Assembly: GCF_025567365.1 (NCBI RefSeq)
Contig: NZ_JAOQJG010000005.1
Coordinates: 213,054-277,053 of the forward strand
Direction: 5' to 3'
Source of the DNA: Anaerostipes amylophilus
Lineage (GTDB): Bacteria > Bacillota > Clostridia > Lachnospirales > Lachnospiraceae
DNA: 64,000 nucleotides
Shown here: positions 7,076 through 15,931 of the stretch, in pieces
How the letters are laid out: every line of letters starts with the position of its first letter
How positions within the stretch are numbered: the first letter of the stretch is position 1
The notes under the pieces: generated by a model
Told to the model about the DNA's origin: nothing
The model's input: only the letters and a program-made list of their open reading frames with translations
Database searches by the model: none
Position numbers and translations under genes: made by a program

Positions 7076-9217
7076 CTACTTCCCACAATACTTCGCAATC
7101 ATCTCAATCAACACCTCAGATTCCAACGGCTTCGCCAAATGCTCATTCATCCCTGCTTCCAAAACTCTTCGCCGATCTTCCGTAAATGCATTGGCAGTCA
7201 TCGCAATGATTGGAATATCTCTAGCATTTTCTTTATTGCTCCGCCTGATATATCTCGCAGCTTCTAATCCATCCATAACCGGCATCATCACATCCATTAA
7301 AATCACATCAATTTCTCCCTGTTCGGATGCTTTAAAGATTTCCAACGCTTCTTTCCCATTAAATGCCTTAATCACTTTCGCCCCTGCACTTTCCAACACG
7401 AATTCTGCGATCTCCATATTTAATTCATTGTCTTCTGCAAGCAATACATTAACACCTTTGATTGATGTTTCCTTTACTTCTTTTTTCTTATGTTCTTCAC
7501 ACTGTTTATTATGATCAATCTGGAATGGAATCTCAATATCAAATGTTGTTCCTACATCTTGTTCACTTTCAAATGAAATCGTTCCGCCCATTTTCTCTAC
7601 AAGACTTTTCGTAATCGGCATTCCAAGCCCTGTTCCGCCGTAAACGGTTCTTGCCCATGCCTTTTCCTGTGCAAATGGCTCGTAAATCTTCTTCTGGAAG
7701 GATTCACTCATTCCGATTCCTGTATCTTTGCATTTGAATTGAATCCTAACTGTATCCTGATCTTCTTGTACCTCCTGAAATTCCATGATAATCTTTCCAT
7801 TATCTTTATTATATTTAATTGCATTCGTCAGAATATTCATTACAACTCTTTTCACATGTAAAGGACTTCCGATCAAATTTTCGTGAATCACTCTGTATTT
7901 ATGTACAACGATCTGAATTCCTCTTTCTTTTGCCTGCTTTTCAATGACCATCCGAATCTCTTTAAATAATCCAAAAAAATTAAAACTTCTTTCCTCTAAG
8001 ATTACTTCTTCTGATTCTAATTTTCCCATATCCAAAACTTCATTGATCAATTCCAGCAAGAATCCAGATGCTTCCCATATCTTTTTACGGCATTCTGCCT
8101 GTTTTACCAGATTATCTTTGTAATAATCACCGACTTCCACCATTCCCCGGATTCCATTGATCGGAGTTCTGATATCATGACTCATTCTCTGTAAAAACTC
8201 TGTTTTTGCAATATTTGCTTTCTTTGCTTCTCTTGCTGATTTTTCCAGCTCTTTCTTATACTCTTCTTCCCGCTGTTTTTGAATGAGTTCATACTGCTGG
8301 TTTGATTTTGCCTTGATCGTCATTAAAATGGTTACAAAAATTCCATATAAAATAAGTGCGATCCCTATGTTACTCATCAATGTTTTTACAAGATCCTTGT
8401 CCTCTGCATACATATAAATGTAATAATTTCGTCCCTTATCCAGACTTGTAAAATATCGTTTGATGCCATTTTGGATGACCGCAAATTGTCCTGATTTCAC
8501 GCTTTTGCGTATCTCATTGACGACAGGATTATTCTGTGCCTTTGTATTGATCAGTTTCTTGTCATTTGATGCTATGATGTCATTTCCATTTGTAATCACG
8601 ATCGTTCCATCATTTTCCTGCTTATATCCGGCAAGCACATTTTTGATTGTGAGTTCACTGTTTTTGGCATACTCAGCTTTTATATACTGATATCCTATGA
8701 TCGTTCCTTTTGCATCAATCCTTCCATAAGATGCCAGATCAATGTAACCTCCATTTTTCAGATCAATTCTTGCCATATATGATTTTTGTGGATATTTTTT
8801 TACATCACGAAGTGTTTCTTTTTCCATGACATAGTCCATCACTTTTTGAAATCTTGATCCCATATGATATTGTGCAATCTGCTGATCTTTATCATTTAAT
8901 ACAATGATACCTGTAAGTTTTTGTTCCCCTGCATATTGTTTTAAATGCTCTTTTTCCAACGCCTGATCATCTGCTTTAAAATTTCTTGCGGTCTGCTGGA
9001 CTTTTTCAACCATTCTTACAAGGCTTTTTGCTTCAACCGCATCATTGAAGCTGTTATACATGGAATATTGATCCCTAATGTACTCTATCGTTGAATGAAT
9101 TCTGTTTTTGACATTGTTTGTCTCCACTTTTATAGACACGAAAAGAACTGTCAGAACAACGATCACACAGCCAACGATACTCAATGTCCATAATCTTTTA
9201 TCTGCTTTATTTCTCAA
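7076..9217 (-). CDS. Membrane hybrid histidine kinase (Cache-like sensor, HisKA, HATPase, receiver)
   Basis: Two-component sensor kinase of 713 residues. TM1 is at about 10-28. An extracytoplasmic region (30-280) looks like a Cache/PAS-like fold, and TM2 is at about 281-301. A linker helix is followed by HisKA with phospho-acceptor His347 in MSHDIRTP. The ATPase domain has DTGIGMS and GGTGLGM (about 445-565). A C-terminal receiver has acceptor Asp642 in ILMDVMMP. The start is TTG, with GGAGGTG about 9 bases upstream, and it lies inside the end of the binding-lipoprotein gene (11-base overlap), so the two are probably made together and may sense together. No DNA-binding output is attached. The ligand is unknown. 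Confidence 0.9.
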   Translation of the reverse strand: MRNKADKRLWTLSIVGCVIVVLTVLFVSIKVETNNVKNRIHSTIEYIRDQYSMYNSFNDAVEAKSLVRMVEKVQQTARNFKADDQALEKEHLKQYAGEQKLTGIIVLNDKDQQIAQYHMGSRFQKVMDYVMEKETLRDVKKYPQKSYMARIDLKNGGYIDLASYGRIDAKGTIIGYQYIKAEYAKNSELTIKNVLAGYKQENDGTIVITNGNDIIASNDKKLINTKAQNNPVVNEIRKSVKSGQFAVIQNGIKRYFTSLDKGRNYYIYMYAEDKDLVKTLMSNIGIALILYGIFVTILMTIKAKSNQQYELIQKQREEEYKKELEKSAREAKKANIAKTEFLQRMSHDIRTPINGIRGMVEVGDYYKDNLVKQAECRKKIWEASGFLLELINEVLDMGKLESEEVILEERSFNFFGLFKEIRMVIEKQAKERGIQIVVHKYRVIHENLIGSPLHVKRVVMNILTNAIKYNKDNGKIIMEFQEVQEDQDTVRIQFKCKDTGIGMSESFQKKIYEPFAQEKAWARTVYGGTGLGMPITKSLVEKMGGTISFESEQDVGTTFDIEIPFQIDHNKQCEEHKKKEVKETSIKGVNVLLAEDNELNMEIAEFVLESAGAKVIKAFNGKEALEIFKASEQGEIDVILMDVMMPVMDGLEAARYIRRSNKENARDIPIIAMTANAFTEDRRRVLEAGMNEHLAKPLESEVLIEMIAKYCGK

Positions 9218-10031
9218 GGCTGCTCACCTCCAGATATTTCTCTGCATCAGAAACATACTTTTTCAGAATCTTCTTGGCACTTCCGTCTTTGACCATTGCT
9301 TTTAATGTCTTTGACAATTCTTTCTCAATTCCTCTTTGATCATTTTTTGCAAATGCAACGCCAATCCCTGTCTCAAGAATGTCTTCATCAAGGATCCTGT
9401 ATTTTGCTTCATAATCGGACATATACTGTCTGATTGAAATTTCATGTGCTGCAATAGCGTCTACATATCCTTTGCCCAGAGAAGTGTAGATCAGTTCTCT
9501 GTTTTCCATGCTGTAGACTTGTTTTACTTTCGGTATTTGGGGGTCTGTTTGTTTTAGAAATAGTTCTTCTGGTTTGGTTGTAGACTGAACCGCAATGACT
9601 TTATTCTTAAGATCGGACAGCTTATAGATCTTGCTGCTGTTGTTCACTGCGACAACCTCATGGCTCAGCATATAAGGCCCTGCCCAGTGATAATCATTTT
9701 CTCTTCCAGTCACTGAAAAACACGCCCATATGCAGTCTATTTTCCCTTGTTCTACAAGATTTTTCTTATTCTCCCAATCAATATTTACAAAGACTGGTTT
9801 GTAACCCATACGAGAAAAAGCTTCCTTGGCAAGTTCTACATCGATCCCTGCCGGATTGCCATTCTCATCCGTATAGTTAAATGGAGGGTAGTTATCTCCA
9901 CCGATAATAATCTTCTTGTTCGTATCCTTTATTATTTTTCTAGTCTGATCTTTTGTCTTTCCACATGCGCAAAGAAAGCATCCTAACAGAAAAAAGACCA
10001 TGACTCCAGTCATAAGTTTCTTTAAATGCAT
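9207..10031 (-). CDS. Family 3 extracellular solute-binding lipoprotein, probable sensor partner
   Basis: At 274 residues it has a lipoprotein signal (hydrophobic MVFFLLGCFLCAC, with a lipobox Cys near residue 19-23). The mature part is of amino-acid-binding (SBP_bac_3) type: INIDWENKK, the start motif IIGGDNYPPFNYTDENGNPA, and GIDVELAKEAFSRMGY. There is no permease or ATPase gene beside it. Instead it lies between two hybrid kinase genes and overlaps one of them, which suggests that it presents a ligand to the kinase rather than feeding a transporter. Distance to the upstream kinase gene is 21 bases. The substrate is unknown. Confidence 0.88.
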   Translation of the reverse strand: MHLKKLMTGVMVFFLLGCFLCACGKTKDQTRKIIKDTNKKIIIGGDNYPPFNYTDENGNPAGIDVELAKEAFSRMGYKPVFVNIDWENKKNLVEQGKIDCIWACFSVTGRENDYHWAGPYMLSHEVVAVNNSSKIYKLSDLKNKVIAVQSTTKPEELFLKQTDPQIPKVKQVYSMENRELIYTSLGKGYVDAIAAHEISIRQYMSDYEAKYRILDEDILETGIGVAFAKNDQRGIEKELSKTLKAMVKDGSAKKILKKYVSDAEKYLEVSSLEK

Positions 10032-10052
10032 AGTTCACCTCGTATGATTTGT

Positions 10053-12062
10053 CTATAAGTATCGTTCTATAATCTCATACAAACTTTCAATTCGGATAGG
10101 TTTCGCCATATGTGCATTCATTCCAGCTTCGATTGCAGCCTTTGCATCTTCCTCAAATGCATTCGCTGTCATTGCAATGATCGGAATGTCTGCTTTTGTC
10201 TTATCCTCTAATTGCCTTATCTTTTGTGTAGCTTCGTATCCATCCATGACCGGCATCATAACATCCATCAGAATCAGGTCGATCATATTTCCTTTCTCTG
10301 ATTCCATATAATCTACTGCCTGTTTTCCATCTTCGACACTATTAACATGGAATCCTGCTTCTGTAAGAATCGTCTCAGCAATCTCCCTGTTTAATTCTAC
10401 ATCTTCTACGAGCAGAATCTCTTTTCCTTTGAATGCTTCAACTTCTAAAATGGTTTTATCTTTTGTCTTCACAGGACGGCTTGCGTTCTGCAGTACATCG
10501 TATAATTCTGATACAAACAACGGTTTCGCACAAAATGCTGTAACTCCAGCTTCTCTTGCTTCCTGCTCGATATCTGCCCAGTCATATGCTGTCAAGATAA
10601 TGATCGGTACTTCATCCCCGATCTCCATACGGATTCTCCGTACCACTTCAATCCCATTCATATCTGGCATCAGCCAGTCGATGATATAAACTTGAAATGG
10701 ATCTTTTTCCTGGGATGCATATTTGGCTCTGAATATCGCTTCTTTACCAGACGTTGTCCATTCTGAACGAAGTCCGATCGTTCTCAGCATCTTCTCAACA
10801 CTAGCACAACTATCCATACTGTCATCTGCTACTAATGCACGAAAACCATTTAATTCCTTGATAACTCCTCTCTTGCTGTTTTGCTGGGTTGTCTTAAATC
10901 TAAGAGAGATCGTAAACTCCGATCCCACTCCTAATTCACTTTTTACTTTGATAGTTCCACCCATCATATCTACAATATTCTTTGTAATCGCCATTCCAAG
11001 TCCTGTACCTGGAATTCGGCTGACTGTAGAAGTTTCTTCTCTCGTAAATGGTTCAAAAATATGTTCTGCAAATTTCTCACTCATTCCAATTCCATTGTCT
11101 TTTACAACAAAATCGTAATCTGCAAAGCCTTCTGGTGCATGCCCTTTCTGAATAATGCGAAAGCCTACTGTTCCCCCTGCCTTTGTATATTTCATCGCAT
11201 TACTCATACAATTTAATAAAATCTGATTTAGTCTTAATTTGTCACAGATGACATTCTCATCGACCACATCAACTGTATCTATAAAGAAATCAAGACGTTT
11301 TGCCTTGATATCTGTCTGCAGAATATTCCTAAGATCGTGTATAACTATAGGAATACTACATGGGCTTTCTTCAATTTTAACTTTCCCACTTTCAATCCGG
11401 CTCATATCCAGAACATCATTGATCAATGACAGCAAATGATTACTTGATGTCATGATCTTGCTTAAATAATCTTTCAATCGTTCTTTTTCATCGATATGTG
11501 TTGCTGCAAGTGATGTAAATCCTATGATCGCATTCATTGGTGTTCGGATATCATGTGACATATTGTTTAAAAATGTCGTCTTGGCTTGATTCGCACGTTC
11601 TGCCAGCTGATAAGCTTCTTTTAATGTTCTCTGATATTCCATGTCTTTTTCTTTTTGCTTTGTAATATCTTTGAATAATACAAGTACATGATTTGGACTT
11701 CCATCGTCGCAAAGATCCACGATCACAACCGAAGCACGACACCATCTGCGTTGTTCTTCCCTGATTACTTTATAATCTATATAATAGCTTCGATCGATTT
11801 CTGTAAGTTCATCCTCATTCAAAGTTTTTTTGATATAAGAAGGATCCAATTTTTCTCTTAATTGTCCTTGATAATCCTGCATGATCGAATCATTCAGAAT
11901 CTCTTCTAAAAATTCTGTATAACTTCCTTCCTTTGAAATATGTCTCATCCAAGAAGCAAGATGCAATACCTCATAACGGTCTTCTCCGACATTTACTAAA
12001 ATTCCTGCAAAATAGCTTTGGCTAAAAGCCTTTAAAATGTCTGCATCGTATTCTTTTTTCAT
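10053..12062 (-). CDS. Soluble hybrid histidine kinase with two receiver domains
   Basis: 669 residues without membrane helices. A PAS-like domain (about 10-130, ending VLVLFKDITKQKEK) is followed by HisKA with His170 in MSHDIRTPMNAIIGF. The ATPase domain has DNGIGMS and GTGLGMAIT (about 230-385). Receiver 1 (about 405-525) has Asp462 in IIDWLMPDMNG, and receiver 2 (about 548-668) has Asp600 in LMDVMMPVMDG. It lies 21 bases before the lipoprotein gene and 49 bases after the cyclase gene on the same strand. A decayed relative with the same architecture is present at 47357-48081. The output is presumably by phosphorelay to another protein. Confidence 0.9.
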   Translation of the reverse strand: MKKEYDADILKAFSQSYFAGILVNVGEDRYEVLHLASWMRHISKEGSYTEFLEEILNDSIMQDYQGQLREKLDPSYIKKTLNEDELTEIDRSYYIDYKVIREEQRRWCRASVVIVDLCDDGSPNHVLVLFKDITKQKEKDMEYQRTLKEAYQLAERANQAKTTFLNNMSHDIRTPMNAIIGFTSLAATHIDEKERLKDYLSKIMTSSNHLLSLINDVLDMSRIESGKVKIEESPCSIPIVIHDLRNILQTDIKAKRLDFFIDTVDVVDENVICDKLRLNQILLNCMSNAMKYTKAGGTVGFRIIQKGHAPEGFADYDFVVKDNGIGMSEKFAEHIFEPFTREETSTVSRIPGTGLGMAITKNIVDMMGGTIKVKSELGVGSEFTISLRFKTTQQNSKRGVIKELNGFRALVADDSMDSCASVEKMLRTIGLRSEWTTSGKEAIFRAKYASQEKDPFQVYIIDWLMPDMNGIEVVRRIRMEIGDEVPIIILTAYDWADIEQEAREAGVTAFCAKPLFVSELYDVLQNASRPVKTKDKTILEVEAFKGKEILLVEDVELNREIAETILTEAGFHVNSVEDGKQAVDYMESEKGNMIDLILMDVMMPVMDGYEATQKIRQLEDKTKADIPIIAMTANAFEEDAKAAIEAGMNAHMAKPIRIESLYEIIERYL

Positions 12063-12111
12063 ATTTTCTCACCATTTATCTATTCTGTGTTTAACGCTCC
12101 CTCTGCACGGT

Positions 12112-13416
12112 TCATGTAACCAGTGCCATTAGTCTTCTTTGTTTTGCATATAATTTTACTGTATTTGATACACGCTGATAGACGATATTTGCATCAAATG
12201 GACGGTTAATATAATCGGTAACACCCATCTCATAGGCACGTCTGATATAATTCTCTGAATCCTCGCTTGAGATCATGATGACTGGAACATTTGATATCCA
12301 ATCTTCTTCTGTCATATGTTTTAAAACCTCAAAACCGTCCATCTCTGGCATAATAATATCTAACAGTACCAGAGAAATTCCCAGTCCATACTCACCCAGT
12401 TTATGAAGAGCTTCTCTTCCACTTTCCGCTTCTACGATCTCATAGTCTTCCTGCAGGATCTCTGACAGAATTTCCCGATTAAATTCTGAATCATCTACGA
12501 TCATAATTCTTGGTTTATTCTTAGTTTCTTCATCATCCGGCATCTTTTTATCACATTCGGTCACTACTATCGCTTTATAATCTTTTGCCTTATACATCAA
12601 ATGGTCTGCCCTTGCGATTGCTTCATCGATGGTTTCATTCTCAGACAAAACACCACCGATACTTGCTGTCAGTCTTAGTCTTGAACATTCTGGAATTTTC
12701 GCATTCTGAATTGCTTCCTGAATCTGCAGTAATTTCCCACGCAAAGTGCCTCTGACCATATTCGGAAGGATCAGTAAAAACTCATCTCCTCCATAACGAA
12801 CCAGTTTATCCGTCTTTCGTATGCAGTGGTTGATTGCATCGGCTACGGTTTTTAATACACGATCTCCCATATCATGTCCATAAATATCATTATATAATTT
12901 AAAATCATCCAGATCGATCATTGCAACCCCAGCAGGATTCTGCATATCTCTAATCTCATCCTCAAAATATCTTCGATTATAGATTCCCGTCAAAGGATCA
13001 CTGTATAATTTATCCTGATAACCTTTTAATTTGCCGACAAGTTTATCTCTTCCATCCATATCAATTAATGTATCATCCGCAAGATATCTGACAAGTTCCA
13101 TAACACATGGTTCATCATCAATTTCCATATATCTTGAGATCACAAGATATATGTCTGTATCAAGAAACTCTAGTTTTGTCTTCTGCCGTTTCTCTGTATA
13201 CGCTTTTACTGATATGCAATTCTCACATGGCTTATTCTTCTTCCAAAATTCATAACATTTACACATTCCAAGCTGTACTCTCACACAGGGATTCTCTTGC
13301 ATCTTAGATAAAAATTCTCCATCCAAAATTCTAACAACATCAAAAATTTTCTCTAGTACTTTTATCTCTTCTTCTACCTCTTGTCTGGTCATCTTAACAT
13401 TTGTATTCACGTACAA
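12112..13416 (-). CDS. Diguanylate cyclase with N-terminal Cys-rich domain and C-terminal receiver
   Basis: Makes cyclic di-GMP from GTP. The order of the 434 residues is unusual. An N-terminal ~130-residue domain has clustered cysteines (C44, C52, C54, C64, C67; CxC then CxxC). A GGDEF domain (about 138-285) has an intact GGDEF at 209-213 preceded by the inhibitory-site motif RKTD (200-203), so catalysis and product inhibition are both expected. A C-terminal receiver has Asp353 in LVLLDIIMPEMDG. TTG at 13416 has AGGGG about 6 bases upstream. It is the first gene of the signalling cluster, and the downstream hybrid kinases are candidate phosphodonors for its receiver. The cysteine motif could bind a metal or an Fe-S cluster (inference). 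Confidence 0.9.
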   Translation of the reverse strand: MYVNTNVKMTRQEVEEEIKVLEKIFDVVRILDGEFLSKMQENPCVRVQLGMCKCYEFWKKNKPCENCISVKAYTEKRQKTKLEFLDTDIYLVISRYMEIDDEPCVMELVRYLADDTLIDMDGRDKLVGKLKGYQDKLYSDPLTGIYNRRYFEDEIRDMQNPAGVAMIDLDDFKLYNDIYGHDMGDRVLKTVADAINHCIRKTDKLVRYGGDEFLLILPNMVRGTLRGKLLQIQEAIQNAKIPECSRLRLTASIGGVLSENETIDEAIARADHLMYKAKDYKAIVVTECDKKMPDDEETKNKPRIMIVDDSEFNREILSEILQEDYEIVEAESGREALHKLGEYGLGISLVLLDIIMPEMDGFEVLKHMTEEDWISNVPVIMISSEDSENYIRRAYEMGVTDYINRPFDANIVYQRVSNTVKLYAKQRRLMALVT

Positions 13417-13595
13417 CTTTCACCCCTAATTCATAATAACTTTTATTTTTTTATACATTTTACTTGCGTCACCCTATCTATACTCCCTTTATGTTAACAA
13501 TACACTTTATTAACATATATTTTCATGATATCACATACTTTTGTCGTTTTCCATCGAGAATGCTGATTTTTACAATCTTTTTCTTTGGTAGTACC

Positions 13596-13637
13596 AAAAA
13601 AGGAGCAGATCCTACAATATCGCAGTATCTGCTCCTT
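13596..13637 (-). terminator. Terminator of the amino-acid ABC transporter operon
   Basis: Perfect 11-bp stem (arms AAGGAGCAGAT / ATCTGCTCCTT), followed on the minus strand by a run of T. It lies 11 bases past the end of the glnQ-like gene. The rest of 13417-13647 is AT-rich leader of the cyclase cluster, without a recognisable gene. Confidence 0.88.
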
Positions 13638-13647
13638 CATCATCTTC

Positions 13648-14370
13648 TTATAACACTTTACTTAAAAATGTCTTTGTTCGTTCTTCCTGTGGATGGTCAA
13701 AAATCTGTTCTGGTGTTCCTTCTTCAAGGATTCCTCCGCCATCCATGAAAAATACACGATTGGCCACTTCTCTCGCAAATCCCATCTCGTGAGTTACAAC
13801 AACCATGGTCATACCTTCTTTGGCAAGCTGTTTCATAACTTCTAATACTTCTCCAACCATCTCTGGATCAAGTGCGGAAGTTGGTTCGTCAAACAACATG
13901 ACTTCTGGTGACAATGCCAGAGATCTTGCAATCGCTACACGCTGTTTCTGTCCACCAGATAACTGTGCTGGATAATTGTCAGCTTTGTCACCGACACCGA
14001 CACGATTTAACAATTCCATGGCTTTTTCTTTTGCCTGTTCTTCTGTCATCATCTTATGACGGATCGGAGCTAATGTAACATTCTCAAGGATTGTCAGATG
14101 TGGGAATAAGTTAAAATGCTGAAATACCATTCCAACTCGTTTTCTCATTGCATCAACATCGAAATTCTTCTCTGTTAAATGCATATCATCAATGACAATA
14201 TCTCCCTTTGTAGGAGTCTCTAATAAGTTTAAGCATCTTAAAAATGTACTCTTTCCAGATCCAGATGGTCCGATCACACAAACGCATTCTCCTTTGTCAA
14301 TATGACAGTCAATGCCTTTTAACACTTCCAGAGATCCGAAATATTTATGCAAATTTTTAACGTCTATCAC
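13648..14370 (-). CDS. glnQ: Polar amino-acid ABC transporter, ATP-binding protein
   Basis: 240-residue ATPase that powers uptake of an amino acid. Walker A is GPSGSGKST (about 35-43), the signature LSGGQKQRVAIARSL is at about 134-148, Walker B is MLFDEPTSALDPE, and the switch His is in VVVTHEMGFA. Start GTG 14370 overlaps the permease gene end by 14 bases. It is the last gene of a binding protein-permease-ATPase operon, with a terminator directly after it. The GlnQ/HisP family is clear; the exact substrate is not. Confidence 0.94.
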   Translation of the reverse strand: MIDVKNLHKYFGSLEVLKGIDCHIDKGECVCVIGPSGSGKSTFLRCLNLLETPTKGDIVIDDMHLTEKNFDVDAMRKRVGMVFQHFNLFPHLTILENVTLAPIRHKMMTEEQAKEKAMELLNRVGVGDKADNYPAQLSGGQKQRVAIARSLALSPEVMLFDEPTSALDPEMVGEVLEVMKQLAKEGMTMVVVTHEMGFAREVANRVFFMDGGGILEEGTPEQIFDHPQEERTKTFLSKVL

Positions 14371-15034
14371 TTTGTCTCAGTCTCCTTTCTAATGCGTTTA
14401 ATCCTAATGTCAGGAACTTAACGATCACATAGTAGATCAGTGCTGTTCCAAGCAATGGTGCCAGTGCTTCGAAGATTCTTGAAATTACGAAATCTGATAC
14501 CTTTGTCAGATCGACGATCGCTACATATCCTAAAATAGAAGTTTCTTTTACCAGTACGATAAATTCATTTCCAAGGGCAGGAAGAATGTTCTTAATCGCC
14601 TGAGGCAGGATAATATCTTTCATTGTCTGTACATAGGATAATCCAAGAGAACGTCCACCTTCCATCTGTCCCTGATCAACAGCCTGAATTCCTGCACGGA
14701 TGATCTCCGCAACATAAGCTGCACTGTTTAGACCAAAGGTTAAGGAACCTACAAGCAGTCCACTTTGACCTTTTAAAATAACGAAATACATGATCATCAA
14801 CTGTGTCAACGTTGGTGTTCCACGAATGATATCAATGTACACGTATGCGATTTTTGATAAAAGTGTACTCTTTCCTTTCTGCTCTGCTGTCAAACGCATT
14901 AATGCTAACAATGTACCAAGTACCACACCTATGATGATCGCAATGACTGACACAAGAATTGTCATCTTTAGTCCATCGAGGTATAGCAGGTAACGTTGTT
15001 CTTCAATAAATGCGGTATAAAATGAATCTAACAT
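14357..15034 (-). CDS. Polar amino-acid ABC transporter, permease
   Basis: 225-residue inner membrane subunit of the HisM/GlnP family. It has about five hydrophobic segments, starting with MTILVSVIAIIIGVVLGTLLA, and the conserved EAA loop near residues 120-150 (EGGRSLGLSYVQTMKDIILP). It probably works as a homodimer, because only one permease gene is present. It overlaps the ATPase gene and lies 25 bases after the binding-protein gene. Confidence 0.94.
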   Translation of the reverse strand: MLDSFYTAFIEEQRYLLYLDGLKMTILVSVIAIIIGVVLGTLLALMRLTAEQKGKSTLLSKIAYVYIDIIRGTPTLTQLMIMYFVILKGQSGLLVGSLTFGLNSAAYVAEIIRAGIQAVDQGQMEGGRSLGLSYVQTMKDIILPQAIKNILPALGNEFIVLVKETSILGYVAIVDLTKVSDFVISRIFEALAPLLGTALIYYVIVKFLTLGLNALERRLRQSDRR

Positions 15035-15059
15035 TTTTGAAACCTTACCTTCCTATTTT

Positions 15060-15854
15060 CTAGTTTTTGGAATCAATATATTTAGCTTTCAGCTTATCAT
15101 ATGTTCCATCTTCTTTAATTGCTTTAATCTGTTTATTGACCTCTTCTTTGTAAGCTGTATTACCTTTTGTAAGTGCGATACAATAGTATTCAGATCCTGC
15201 AGAATCGATCACTATTTTTAACTTCTTCGCATTCTTTTTCACAAATTCATTTGCTGTTAATTCATCGATGACTACTGCATCAACTGATCCATTTTTCAGA
15301 TCCATGACAGCATCAACGCCCTTCTTAAAACGTTTTACCTTTGCACCTTTGACAAGGACTTTCGCTTTCTTACCATCTCCAAATTTATCTCCAGATGAAA
15401 TTAAATCTCCTGTTGTTCCTTCCTGAACACCAATCTTCTTTCCATCAAGCTGAGCTAATTTTGTGATCTTGCTATCCTTCTTTAAGATGATCGCCTGATT
15501 TGTTGTATAGTAGCTGTCAGAGAAATCTACAGCTTTTTCACGTTTCTCTGTCTTTGTCATTCCAGCAATGATCGCATTGATAGAATCAGATTCCATAGCA
15601 CCGATCAGAGATTTGAATTCCATGTTTTTAATCTCAACTTTTTTACCCATACGTTTTCCGATTTCTTTGATCATAGCGATATCAAAACCTTCTGGCTGTT
15701 TTTTATCGTTCATGTATTCAAATGGTGGGAACTCTGCGTTTGTTCCTACGATCAGTTTATCTGGAACTTTACTTTCTGCTTTTTTACTGCATCCTGTGAA
15801 CAGCATAGAAGCTGCCAGTACACCGGCTAATGCGACTGTTAAAAACTTTTTCAT
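15060..15854 (-). CDS. Amino-acid ABC transporter, substrate-binding lipoprotein
   Basis: 264 residues. A lipoprotein signal with lipobox around LFTGC (Cys about 22) precedes a family 3 binding domain: LIVGTNAEFPPFEYM, then GFDIAMIKEIGKRMG. The Arg/Asp residues that clamp the alpha-amino acid are expected around AGMTKTEKRE. It is very Lys-rich. It is the first gene of the operon, with a strong ribosome site (AAGGAG) before the ATG. A polar amino acid is likely, but the specificity cannot be read. Confidence 0.93.
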   Translation of the reverse strand: MKKFLTVALAGVLAASMLFTGCSKKAESKVPDKLIVGTNAEFPPFEYMNDKKQPEGFDIAMIKEIGKRMGKKVEIKNMEFKSLIGAMESDSINAIIAGMTKTEKREKAVDFSDSYYTTNQAIILKKDSKITKLAQLDGKKIGVQEGTTGDLISSGDKFGDGKKAKVLVKGAKVKRFKKGVDAVMDLKNGSVDAVVIDELTANEFVKKNAKKLKIVIDSAGSEYYCIALTKGNTAYKEEVNKQIKAIKEDGTYDKLKAKYIDSKN

Positions 15855-15931
15855 AATCTTTTCTCCTTTTAAAAATGAATTTGCCCTTTACGGGATTTTA
15901 TAAGTTTGTAATTATATACATAACTTCTATT

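Noticed and set aside
13425..13475. c-di-GMP riboswitch before the cyclase gene
   Set aside because: GACGCAA is present on the minus strand, but the paired helices and GCAAACC-type motif of that riboswitch are absent.
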